In this document: positions 39,101 to 63,137 of the stretch, piece by piece
How the letters are laid out: every line of letters begins with the position of its first letter
Position numbering within the stretch: the stretch's first letter is position 1
DNA from: Epinephelus fuscoguttatus
Lineage: Eukaryota; Chordata; Actinopteri; Perciformes; Serranidae
Direction of reading: 5' to 3'
Assembly (NCBI RefSeq): GCF_011397635.1
Contig: NC_064753.1
Coordinates: 42,652,322-42,716,321, forward strand
DNA: 64,000 bases
Program-made: the position numbers and the translations under genes
The notes under the pieces: model-generated
What the model saw: only the letters and a program-made list of their open reading frames with translations
What the model was told of the DNA's origin: nothing
Database searches by the model: none

Positions 39101-42100
39101 AAGTGGCCGCTGGACTCCTGTCATTTTGCAGAAGTGGCCCCTGAACAAAACAAGTTGAGTGTCTAACTAAACTAAACTAAAAATGAAGAGATCCCCTCTT
39201 CTACTAACTCGAGTTCCCTCTTCTCTCTGTTCAGAGGACTGTGATCGATCCGTCAGTGTAAACAGAATGAAATACACATAAACTTCAATAAAAGCGCCGG
39301 CCAGCAGATGAGGAGATTGGGGAGAGATGGATGGATGGATGTGGAGCTTAATGAAGACAACATGTGGTGACTCAGTGCACTCACTGTGATCTAAGAGGGC
39401 TGGACGTTAAAGACCATTTGGAGAGTCCACAATAAAAAGGCGAAGAGGCCTGAGAATAAAAAACTACTCTTACTTGTCCATGCGAGGAGCCTCATATACT
39501 CACTCTACATTTTAAGCCAATAGATATTGACTTTTTAAAGATAAATGCACTCCTACATGGGCTACTTTATGATGGGACTGGAGCCAGATGAGACTGTGTG
39601 GCTGTGATGATGGTGTTGGCGGTCCAGGCCTGTGTGTGTGTGTGTGTGTGTCCTCCTGCGGGCTTTAATTGGTCTCATTGATCATGCTGTTGAGAAATGC
39701 CAATGGACCCTGGTGTTACCTCCAGTTAATGTCTCCCTCGGCATCGCGCCACGTGCCAGATGGAGTCGCCTCAGCTTCATTTTTCACTGCACTGCCCCGC
39801 TTCCCCCGTCCCGCCGCGCTGCATGGCCTGAGATAATGATGATGTGTGGAGCTGCAGTTGGCCATAACGCTACGCCCCTGGGACTCCCATAAATCTTTGG
39901 GCTCGGACACATCCACCCCCTAACCCCGGGCATCCAATGTTTCCTCCCCATTCTCATCTCAGTTTTTGTCACGTCTGTCTCTTAAGCAGACAGCTGTGTC
40001 AAATTAAGATCATTTTATTAGCGGTTTAGGCAGTTAGTGGTAGAAATGTAACAAAGCAGCGAGAACATGACGAAGAAATTTAGCTGCTACTAAACATGAA
40101 AACCTGACATTTATACTTGAGTGGAGTTTATTATTCCAGCGCTGCAGTTGATTTAAAATAACATTTAGACGCACAATTAAATGATATGATGCGGAAATGT
40201 ACTACTGACCTACACAGTAATATACCAAGTATCTAAAATTGGCACCACATTAACAAACTACAACATTAAGGGTGTTTTCATATAAAGTCCTTTTTAAACA
40301 AACCGAACTCAGTCCTCTTCAGCACCGTTTCCACCAAACACTTTCAGTATGGTACCTTGTGGAACCAAAGTAACCCTTCAGACATGGTACCTAGACTCTT
40401 GATCCATTTATCGTTTCCACCACAAACAGTACCCTTAAATGTGGGCGGGGTTGTTGTCACTCACTGCTCCGTCCAGCACTCACTGCATTTCCTCATTACT
40501 GGTGATTCAGATGGAAGTCTGCACCTCGTTTATCGTCCACAGAACTGAACCGCACTGCACGGTCGAAACAGGGATTTAAGGGTGTTTTTCCACACTTGGT
40601 CCTTTTTAGCCCTCAAAGCGGACTCAGAGCAGTGACTCAGCATTTCATGCGCAAATGTGAACACTCCAAGAGAACTCAGACCCCTCTGAAGCGAACCGAA
40701 GCGATCAGAGCTGAAGTTTACCAGGAAGAGAACTGAGGCCTCTTTCAAATGAACTGACAGTGAACACAATAAGAACTGGGTCCCTTTTCTGTTGGTCCAC
40801 TTTAAGGGTGTTCTCACATATAGTCCCTTTTAAACAAACCAAACTCAGTCCTCTTAAAGTGCACCAAAAAGTGGACCAACAGAAAAGGGACTCTTTTTGT
40901 GTTCACATTGTCAGTTCATTTAAAAGAGGACTCAGTTCTCTTCCTGGTCAACTTCAGCTCTGATGGGGCCTCAGTCCTCTTTCTGTTCACACTAGAGCCT
41001 ATGTATAATATATACTGATATAGTTTTGTTTTTACTTTGGCATGGCCCTGCAGTGTGGTTATGAAGCCCTCACTTTCAGATTAACTTAAAATTGGAGGAA
41101 AACTTTAGTGTTTCTGTGCTGTACACTCTTGCCATTTGTTGTGTTTTATATTCCACATCTGGAGACGTGCAGCATCTTCTGTGGACCAAACTACTCCTCG
41201 TCCTGCGTCCTTGCAAGCGTTACAGGCTGACGTAGTTTCATCTGTTTTTAAAGTGTCCCATTAATATTGTAAAATTACTTTTTATACAACAGTAAATATC
41301 AGATACCTGAAGACTTTTACCCGAGTGATATTCTTTTAGGTGACCTTAACTTGGGTACTTATCCGTAGTCAGTTTATTACATACAGACGATGCCAGTCCG
41401 CACGCCACCAGTTTGGAGAAGCAGCAGGAGTACGACCACGGAAGCTAAGCAGTGTCCTGCTGTGCATGCGGGCAGCAGCAAAATGCATTTTACAGTTTAA
41501 GCGTACTCTATAATCAGAAAATGTTCACCACTTAACCTTTACATCAGACTGTTTGGCTTCAGGTACCCATCTGTGCTCTCATCAAAGCCCCTAGCCTTCA
41601 TTAACAAAAATAGTAATCTGGCTGAAGATAGGAGATGTGGGCCTACCTGTTGTCTTGCTGTCTTGGCACTGATCCGACGGCCGTCACTCGGTCAGCTTGC
41701 TCTCCGTGGTCCGGCATTGCTTAGCATCAGTACTCCACTAACAGTGTTTTTGTAGACATTCAACATGTGGACAATAATTTGAAACAAATCTTCACAGGGA
41801 AAGGGAGGAAACTCCACCACATGTCCCTCTTGCAGCACTTCGAGACATCTCTCCTCAACTGCTGTCACACACCTGCTCCAATTTGTCTCTTAATCACTTT
41901 GGCACGCCCCCTTTCAAACTAACACAGGCTCTACACCTGGGTAAGCCCAACCCACCTAACCTGACAGTCAATGGGGAGACCATGTGCCATGTAGGATCAC
42001 TAATAGTTGCTGGTCTACCACTGCCTCCATCAGTTAGTTTGTGTTACTGTGTGACTGAACTACGACTTTTAAACATCAGTCATCCAATGACACAAACTGT

Positions 42101-44111
42101 TTGAGATTAAAGCAATGGTAAATCACTGTTTCTCTCGGTGGAGTCTGACTTTAAAGAGAGCGATATAACAGCTTCAGCTCCCCGATGGAAATCGCTGTCA
42201 GACAGTAAGGTAAAGGAGTGTAATATTTTAAATATCGTGTACACTTAAACAAATTTCCTCCACAGCAGTGCATTGTGTAGCTCCTGTGTCGGACTCCAGC
42301 CTGCTTCTCCAAACTGGGAGACTTTAAATAAGTACCTCATCCAACTGCACCTCAATAAATCGGAACTAAACCTTTAACTACAAAATACTTCTGTTGAGTT
42401 CAGGGGCCGTATTTACAAATAATCCCAAAACACTCTCAGAGAGCTCCTAAATTAGCCTAAAAACATTTGGTCAGGAGTCCTAGCTTAGGAGTGATTTAGG
42501 AAAGTTCTCAGAGCAACTCAGAAACTTTTACCTTAGTGTGGAGGTGTGGTCGACCCTGTTGCTAGGTGTGATGTATTCTTTTGATGTGATTGGTTGTCAC
42601 AGACACACCCTTTTGTGAGCCTGCAGGGAGTGGACACCCAGTGGATCATTGTTAGTGTGATCACTCTGGTGGTGGAACGTTGAGACAGACCCAAGTCATC
42701 ACCGCTGCATTTTTCCAGTTTTATAAATATCCTCGTGCTGTGATCATTATATTTCTTGCGTTATATCAATATTGCGTTGGGTGGAAAATGTGCGTATCCC
42801 TCATCGGATCAACCACAAACTATTATTAAATTATTCTTGCACAATCTAATTGTATAGCATTTAATTTATTCTGTCATTCAGTGTTTGGAGAATATTACTC
42901 TGACCTCTTTGTGTTTCCACCATTTTCTCCTCTGCTTAAGAAACTTTTCAGCCATATTAAAGTTCTCCTTCCTCTCCTGGGGCCAATTTTCACAAACATT
43001 CTGAGAATCCTTTCAGAGAGCGTCTAACTTAGCCCAAAAACTTTAAGTAAGGAGTCCTAGCTTAGGAGTGATTTAGGAAAGCTGTCAGATCAACTCTGAG
43101 CAAAGAAGGGACAGAAACTTTTACTTTAGTGAGGAGGTGTAGTTGATCTTGTTGCTAGGTGTGATGCATTCTTTTAACAGATGTGATTGGTTGTCACAGA
43201 CACGCCCTTCTGTGAGCCTGCAGGGTGTGGACACCCAGTGGAAATGAGATGAACTGCTGACTGTAAAAGTGTTGTCATTGTTAGTGTGATCACTCTGCTG
43301 ATGGAAGGTTGAGACAGACTCAAATCATCACTGCTGCACTGCTGCATTTTTCCAGTTTTACTAATATCTTAGTGTTGTGATTATTTTATTTCTGTCATTA
43401 GAGCATGAAGAAATGTGTGTTTCCCTAATGAAATCAACCACACGTATTATTCCTGCATGATCTAATCTGTAACATTTCATTTACTCACTGTTATTCATGG
43501 TCTGGAAAATATTTCTTCTGCCTCTTTGTGTTCCCACCATTTTCTCCTCTCTTTAAGAAACTCTTAAAAGTCCTCCTCTCTATTCCAAACAGTTTTTCAC
43601 AGAGCTCTTTTAAGGGCTAGAAGGCTCTGTGAATAACTTCTTTACAAGGACATGGTCTTAATTTTAAGGGGAAATTCTAGGAAAATGTCATAATTCTAAG
43701 AATCTTCAGTTTCATAACGAGAAGCAACTCTTTGTACGAGGAAGCTTTGTGAATATGGCCCTGGGACTTCTTTCAACAATTCTTTGTGTCAAACCTATGA
43801 GTCACATGACTGATTTCACTGTAAGTAAGGAAACTGGGAACAATGTCAGACGTCACCCTGGTGAAGGCAAGACAGCAGAAGGCTGAGGACAACACTGTGC
43901 ACTGGAGAAGACGATAGACGTGTTGTGATTTTAATGGCTTTACACTGGTCTGAACCTCGCTCTGTGTATGTTCTCAAAGATAGAAAATGAGTGTCACGAT
44001 CAATTCAAGAAAAACTCAAGTGAAGCATTTTTTTCCTTCTCCCACTCAATCTCGTTTCAGACCTTTGGAGCCGATGACGTGGTGTGCACAAGGATCTACG
44101 TACGAGCATAG
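30139..44111 (+). CDS. crabp1: Cellular retinoic acid binding protein 1
   Basis: Small cytosolic lipocalin-fold protein of the intracellular lipid-binding family that binds all-trans retinoic acid and limits its free level. Exons 30139-30208, 32730-32908, 34045-34158 and 44061-44111 give 414 bases and 137 residues, the usual CRABP1 length and the family's conserved four-exon plan. The N-terminus [10 protein letters not shown] carries the family FxGxW motif. Ligand carboxylate residues are present: Arg112, Arg132 and Tyr134 (111/131/133 without Met). The C-terminus [16 protein letters not shown] and the single-residue-shorter ELNGDELIL turn fit CRABP1 rather than CRABP2. All junctions are GT-AG. 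Intron 3 is 9.9 kb and full of repeats. The last residue is Ala where mammals have Glu. The gene converges on sin3a. The fish a/b paralogue is not assigned. Confidence 0.97.
32000..32325 (+). repeat. Three-copy minisatellite, 104-110-bp unit
   Basis: The unit contains GCxATTAGCTAGCTAT, GTATTA, TTAAAAGAGAGGTGGTTA and ATGGxAAGGxTACAT. The AGAGAGGTGGTTA core starts near 32045, 32149 and 32259. It lies in crabp1 intron 1, about 400 bases before exon 2. Confidence 0.85.
32909..34044. other. crabp1 intron 2
   Basis: No gene inside. Segment 33310-33400 (TTAGGTTTAGGCACCAAACCACTTGGTTA) resembles 31760-31830 in intron 1 and is probably part of a dispersed repeat. A perfect 15-base-arm hairpin (CCAATGACCCTCTCT) lies at 33184-33226. 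Confidence 0.5.
34640..35760 (-). pseudogene. Non-LTR retrotransposon ORF2 C-terminus, disrupted
   Basis: On the minus strand, three broken segments read like the C-terminal part of a LINE reverse transcriptase polyprotein. They are KEFKYLE (about 35,660-35,690), [14 protein letters not shown] (about 35,190-35,240) and [12 protein letters not shown] (about 34,875-34,911). Frames shift repeatedly and a family C element splits the copy at 35239-35655. The fish RTE/Rex-like type is plausible but the clade cannot be fixed. No 5' part is present. Confidence 0.75.
35239..35655 (+). mobile_element. Family C element inserted in the LINE copy, 8-bp duplication
   Basis: The LINE sequence is interrupted exactly between two copies of CGAGATAC (35231-35238 and 35656-35663), an 8-bp target-site duplication that fixes the element ends. 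The interior matches the 27.6-kb copy (GGTCATGGACTTTCCACGTCC, AACTATAACGGCAACCGG, GATTTTGACGACTTCA). No clear terminal inverted repeats are present, yet an 8-bp duplication points to a hAT-like mechanism. Confidence 0.78.
35761..37370. other. crabp1 intron 3, repeat-poor stretch
   Basis: About 1.6 kb without a recognisable repeat, an unusual length for this intron. It could hold conserved non-coding sequence, but nothing in the sequence itself proves constraint. Confidence 0.35.
37375..37800 (-). repeat. Family B interspersed repeat copy
   Basis: CTGCAGTTCCTCTAATGGCCACTTGAGGCTG is the reverse complement of the 4.8-kb copy (given here in two overlapping short motifs: CTGCAGTTCCTCTAATGG and CCACTTGAGGCTG). 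The copy appears to extend through GGGCGTGGCCTCTTTGAATG to CCATAAGTCACCATTATAA near 37,800. Confidence 0.5.
37816..38224. mobile_element. MITE with ATGTTGTGTTCACGCC ends
   Basis: The left terminus ATGTTGTGTTCACGCC and right terminus GGTGTGAACACGACAT match inverted at 14 of 16 bases. The 409-bp interior has several GTGACGTGACGC-like motifs and no coding frame. It abuts the family B copy. Confidence 0.7.
38225..39630. other. crabp1 intron 3, nothing recognised
   Basis: A short (GGAT)n is visible near 39,328. No gene, RNA or repeat boundary is supported. Confidence 0.4.
39631..39651 (+). repeat. Short (TG)n microsatellite
   Basis: Ten TG units in crabp1 intron 3. Confidence 0.85.
40322..40575. 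repeat. Diverged family D-like MITE copy
   Basis: GCACCGTTTCCACCAAACAC at the left, an internal GTTTCCACCACAAACAGTACC and a right end GTCGAAACAGGGATTTAAG recall family D, but identity is low. It is wedged between TTAAGGGTGTT-type elements. Confidence 0.45.
40575..41000. mobile_element. Inverted pair of TTTAAGGGTGTT-type elements forming a 100-bp-arm hairpin
   Basis: Two copies of the same element lie head-to-head. Arm 1 (40704-40803: ATCAGAGCTGAAG...GTTGGTCCACTT) and arm 2 (40868-40964: AAGTGGACCAACAG...CTTCAGCTCTGAT) are near-perfect reverse complements around a 64-base loop. The loop carries another TTTAAGGGTGTTCTCACA terminus, and a third such terminus sits at 40,267. Non-autonomous; no coding frame. 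Confidence 0.7.
41001..42108. other. crabp1 intron 3; partial family E copy at 41,388-41,490
   Basis: CCAGTTTGGAGAAGCAGCAGG followed by AAGCAGTGTCCTGCTGTG is the inverse of a motif in family E (42.3 and 59.8 kb). The remainder is unrecognised. Confidence 0.45.
42109..42376 (+). repeat. Family E repeat copy
   Basis: AATCACTGTTTCTCTC...GTCTGACTTTAAAGA...GCTTCTCCAAACTGGGAGAC...AACCTTTAA. Similar copies lie at about 48,190-48,516 and 59,650-59,900. Confidence 0.55.
42402..43762. mobile_element. MITE with internal 577-bp tandem duplication
   Basis: The outer ends AGGGGCCGTATTTACAAA and TTTGTGAATATGGCCCT are inverted repeats. Inside, a unit of about 577 bases occurs twice: GGAGTCCTAGCTTAGGAG at 42474 and 43051, and GTGATTGGTTGTCACAGACAC, cut here as GATTGGTTGTCACAGACAC, in both. 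It lies 300 bases before crabp1 exon 4. Confidence 0.7.
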
Positions 44112-44281
44112 CAGAAGTCCACAAGTTCCCATTTCCTGTCAGTCAACTGTCAGTGTGAGGAATTCCACATAAAAAGATAATCTGTTTTGACATTCAATGC
44201 TTTGCATCTTCATAAAAATCACAATTTCATGTGGATGTTACTGCTTTCCCCTTTTTGTATATAATTTTTCTACCATTGGCA

Positions 44282-44287
44282 ATTAAA
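44282..44287 (+). promoter_or_regulatory. crabp1: Candidate poly(A) signal of crabp1
   Basis: ATTAAA about 170 bases past the stop; no closer canonical AATAAA is present. Confidence 0.45.
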
Positions 44288-44378
44288 CGATCAAATTATG
44301 TGCTTTTGTTAAAGTGTTGACTTCATGCTTCAGATCCTGGGACAGTAATACAGACAAAGAAACAGCAGATGTAGACTT

Positions 44379-44970
44379 AAAGGAATACTTCACCCACAAA
44401 ATGACCTTTTTTATGTCAAGTTACTCACTGCGTTACATTTAATTCCTGAAGAGAATTCGCTTTTGTTGCATGCCTCTGTGGTGTACGGAGAATCCACGAA
44501 CACAAACATTCTTAATGAAATGAAGTCATTGGGGACCAAGTCCTACAGCAGCAAAATTATATCAAAAGATCTGTTTACAAACTCTCACACAACTTGTGCA
44601 GTTTAATCAAAGTCTCATTTATCCAGTCATATGTTCAGTACTTTCCAAACACATGCGTTTTCACTAAAACAGTGTGATTTAAAACACTTCTGCCCTGTTA
44701 CACACTGTTCACACTGTAACTAACTGCACTCCCTAAAGAAATATTATCATATTTTAGGAGAAATGAAAGAGTGATTCCAGAGAGAAGCAGACAGAGGGGT
44801 CTACAGTCTGTGTTTGAAGGATATATCCAGGATGTCAGACTGACTCAGCAGCAACAACAGGTTAAAAAGACAAAGATAGTTAGAAGCTAAAGCCGAACTA
44901 TAGGCTACAGATCACAGTGTAAAAGTGAACCACCACATCACTGCTGATCGCCACACAAGACAATGAATAT
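44379..44970. repeat. Interspersed repeat starting AAAGGAATACTTCACCCAC
   Basis: The start matches a common fish repeat terminus of the type AAAGGxATAxTTCACCC. The right end is not resolved. There is one copy in the window, so the call rests on general familiarity. Confidence 0.4.
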
Positions 44971-44973
44971 AAA

Positions 44974-45121
44974 GGGAAACTTTGCTGATATTGAACCAGC
45001 TGTGTGGCATCGCAGTGTGCGCAGATGAACAGCACCTGGACCCTTTCGCCTTTTGTCAAACAACGTTCATCTGCGCACACTGTGATGACAAACAGCTGGT
45101 TGAGTATCAGCAAAGTTTCCC
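44974..45121. repeat. Inverted repeat, 57-bp arms, 34-bp loop
   Basis: 44974-45030 (GGGAAACTTTGCTGATATTG...GTGTGCGCAGATGAAC) and 45065-45121 (GTTCATCTGCGCACAC...CAGCAAAGTTTCCC) are reverse complements with about 5 mismatches over 57 bases. Both strands give short ORFs with the same CADE/ICAHCD-type residues only because of the palindrome. It may be a tiny palindromic MITE in the crabp1-sin3a interval. Confidence 0.8.
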
Positions 45122-47561
45122 TGCTTCCCTTCACTGGTTCCTGTACAGCAGGCTCACTCGTTGTTTCACTGTTACAATCATTAAAAAGCAAAAGCAGCAT
45201 GTGTATACATTCAGTAGGCTATATCTTCAGTAGCTAGCTAGTCCGCACCCAGACTAGGAGGACGACTAGAAAAGCGTGTGCATTCAAAAGAGTTCAAATG
45301 CGTGTGCTTGCCCAGGTGCACTACTCGTATGTCAAAATGTTTTAGTGTTGTGTGTTTGGGAAACTGCACGAGTTGTGTGTGTGTGTGAACAGATGTTATG
45401 ATATAGTTTTGCTGTTGTTAACAGTGTTGCCAAGTTTCTCACCCGATTTGTCAACTTTTCTGTCTCTTTGCAACTTTATTTCTAAAAAGTGACTTGCCAT
45501 AAATTTAGCAAGTCAAAAAAAGCCTTAATCAAATATATTATATTGAAATTCATTCCCATTCATGGTACTCAGACTAACTACAGTCCACAGCTCCTCACTT
45601 TGGGTCACTGTGTGAGTGAAGTATTCTTCTAAGTGGCCTGTATGACACAAACAGGATGGCAGCAAATAAAAGAAGTGGTCAGCTGAGTTTCTGTCTATTT
45701 AAAGGATAGTTTAATGCCAAACACCATACTAACACTCATGTACAACATCATAAAAGTCAAGAGAAGAGACACATTAAAACAAGGTACAAACAATGTCTTT
45801 ATGTACAATCGTCTCCCCGGGACTTGCTGTGGTTTTCCATATTAAACACAGTAGTAAATATAAAAATAAAAACCCAAGTTAATAAACTGTTCCAAGATTG
45901 TCTGTAGCTGGTTATGTTACTGACCTCTGCCTTAAATGGAGGATGAAATTTAGTCAGGTAGATCCCTTAATTAATTTTTTCTTTTGCTTCCATGTTATGA
46001 TCCATGTGAAAAATTATATCTGGTTTCCGAAAGTTAATGTGAAGAAAAGCCTGTTGCTAATTGTCGATTTCCACTGTGTAACATTTTACAGCATTTAGTG
46101 TGATGGATATCTTCCCATCTCCCTCTAACATTACCTACAATATCTACAGGGCCGATTCCAGTTTTATTAAACAAACTGCAGACGGGAAAAGGCGATAAAA
46201 ATCCTTAGTTTACATCCCTCTCTTAAAGGGAATACAACATTCACATTTGTATTTCGGCGAGAAATACAAACTGATAGCTTTGATAAACTGCATCTAAAGG
46301 AATTATTATTGCTTGCTTGTTCTCTTAATCCTTACACTGTACACAAGTCACATGTCTGACATTCACGTATAGACCTACTATACATCAGTCAGTGTTTGTC
46401 ACCAACACTGGGCATAAAAAATAAACACAGCTCATGTACAGTTTTTATAGGTGACACGTTGAACCTGTCGTACAGATTGTAACCATTTGGTAAAGAAAAA
46501 GAAAAAGTTAAATACAAGAAAAAGTCGATGGTACTGTTTAAGACTTCAGTACTTTGAAATTAAACAAAAACGGACATATACTGTACTTTGAAAAAGGAGA
46601 AGTTGCTGCTCAGCTACATTCAATCATCTTATAACCACGAGTGACACTGATGTCAAAGACTTTAAGGTAGAAATGCGCAGAAAGGGGTCAAAACACGTAT
46701 AAAATGGGTCTTTTTTCTACTAAACAGACTTTAGGAACGACACGTTCAGCAGACCACCAACGAAAAGGTCTCTAATTAAACATCCTTTGGTAAAAAAACT
46801 GTTAAACTCTTGCATTTTCTCTGCCACCTCTAGCTAAAGATCGATACTATGTGTGTGTTAATGTACGCTACACATCAATAATAATAATAAAAAAAAAAAT
46901 CTAGATATAAACAACATATTTACACAAAGCGTTTGGGCGGTCATAAATTACTGTACTCGATACACACCGCTGGCATTGTACTGATGCCAGGCATCTATCC
47001 AGCAGTCACCAGAGATGTTGAATATATATATATATATATATATATAATGTATATGGTGCCTAACTGCACCTTTACCACCAAAACATTCACAGGCTATACA
47101 AGTTTACAGCTGGAAGCCAGATTAAACTCCGAGTCTGACAGCACACATTGTAACAGAAGTAACAGGTACATGTTGCTGTTGAGAAGAAAAGCTGAGGTTT
47201 GATTTTACTTCCTGTAAAATGACGTGATCTGGAAAAACTCTTACTTCACTGTTTGGATTTAGTCATGAAATGCTGAACCATTTGTTTGTTTGTTCACACT
47301 GGGATTTGCTCCAAAGAGAAGATGCAGTCAGGAGTGTTTTCTCTGTGTAACTGGGGTTGTATTGGGTTCTTATGTATAGTCAGTATTACCTATAGTAGAT
47401 GTCTTGTCAGCACGCTCCCGGTTTAGAGATGCAGGCGTGCCAATATGGGACGTGCTGTTGACGGGCGATCAGGAACAAAACGTGCTCTCCATTTATGCTC
47501 GTCAAAGCCGCCAGACTCCGCTGAGAAAAACAGCCATTTTGGCTCGCTGAACACGGGAGCA
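45122..47561. other. crabp1-sin3a convergent interval; possible sin3a 3' UTR
   Basis: No gene recognised. (AT)n lies at 47022-47046, with an A/T simple run near 46,880. Any sin3a 3' UTR (minus strand) would run down from 48,795, but no poly(A) site is clear in the first 1.2 kb below the stop. Confidence 0.4.
47022..47046. repeat. (AT)n microsatellite
   Basis: Twelve AT units in the intergenic sequence. Confidence 0.9.
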
Positions 47562-47855
47562 GGCGGCATGGTGGGGCAGTGGTTAGCATTGTCGCCTCAC
47601 AGGTTCGAACCAGGGGTGGGGGAGCCCTTCTGTGCAGAGTTTGCATGTTCTCCCTGTGTCAGCGTGGGTTTTCTCTGGGTACTCCCCATTCCTCCCACAG
47701 TCTAAAGACATGCAGGTTAACTGGTGACTCTAAATTGTCCGTAGGTGTGAATGTGAGTGTGAATGGTTGTCTGTCTCTGTGTGTCAGCCCTGTGATAGTC
47801 TGGTGACCTGTCCAGGGTGAACCCTGCCTCTCGCCCTATGTAAGCTGGAAAAGAG
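47562..47855 (+). repeat. SINE-like repeat with tRNA-like head
   Basis: Begins GGCGGCATGGTGGGGCAGTGGTTAGC, read here as GGCGGCATGG plus GCAGTGGTTAGC, with a B-box-like GGTTCGAACC about 25 bases later. It then follows the familiar body GTTTGCATGTTCTCCC...GACATGCAGGTTAA...GTGAATGGTTGTCTGTC. Its 3' end is degraded; the intact 3' end type is seen at 13.4-13.5 kb. Confidence 0.75.
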
Positions 47856-48189
47856 GCATGACAGGCATCACGTGTAACACAAATGCGTCGGCCTCTAGTG
47901 TGATGTATAACATATGCGTTGGTAGTGCTTTCGGCAGCTGTTCTTCGTCTTTGAGTTAGCTGCTAACTGCTGCTAGCTGCTTTTTAACTCTCCTGGCAGT
48001 GACATAACATGTCGTCAAAACTTCACACCCATGCTGCAGGCTGTCCCTTTTACATAAACATCAATTTGGCAATGTAACTACCTCTGCTAATGGCTTAAAG
48101 GCGAGACAACTCTGTCCTTCCATTTTGCAATCATACCGTTTATACAGAACGGGGCAGAATAATGGGGCAATATTCACACCTTGAACAGG

Positions 48190-48516
48190 CAGCATAAAAG
48201 GGGCTGATGTTAAATCACTGTTTTTCTCATTTGGGTCTGACTTTCAAGACCGTGACAAACGGCTTCAGTTAACTATAGAAAACTGGGTCTGGTTGTTCGG
48301 TAAAGCAGTGAAAATATTCTAGATATACTGTACACTTTAACTGATTCTGATTTTTTTCAGTGGTAAAATATGTTTTGTTGCCGCTCCCTTCACAGCACTC
48401 AACATTTCTCCCAACTGAGAGTGTGCCAGCTAAAATCTACTGCAGGTAATAAACTGACTGTGGATAAGAACCCCCCAAAACAACCCCAACTTTAAAAGAT
48501 CTGAACTATCCCTTTA
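48190..48516 (+). repeat. Family E repeat copy
   Basis: Shares TAAATCACTGTTTTTCTC, GGGTCTGACTTTCAAGA and the end GAACTATCCCTTTAA with the copies at 42.1 and 59.7 kb. It lies within 300 bases of the sin3a stop codon. Confidence 0.6.
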
Positions 48517-48795
48517 ATAGTGGGAGTTCTGCAACAGGTGGGTTGTTTTCAATATACTGACAGCAACACCTGCAAATCCTCTTTTTCACATATATTACAA
48601 AACTCGCAGAGTACGCTTGAAAAGTTTGGACAAAGTTCCTGAATCACTTCTGACACATTTGCAAAACTTTTGGCAACGGAATCCAGTAAGAGCAGGTTGT
48701 AAAAATCTGCATGAAGCTACTGTGTAAATGAAGTAACTGCTGGTCTGCTGCGTGAAGACAGTCACTGCCACAGTTTATCTTTCAGTAAACAGAGA

Positions 48796-63137
<14,342 letters not shown>

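Noticed and set aside
39650-39960. GC-richer block in crabp1 intron 3 as an exon
   Set aside because: No splice-site-bounded frame or recognisable domain; crabp1 is complete without it.
30139-44111. Calling the gene crabp2 because slc25a44 is adjacent
   Set aside because: Length 137, the AGTWKM start and the [16 protein letters not shown] end all fit CRABP1 better than CRABP2.
47562-47640. A functional tRNA gene at the GGTTCGAACC motif
   Set aside because: It belongs to a dispersed SINE-like repeat, with a matching 3' end at 13.4 kb.
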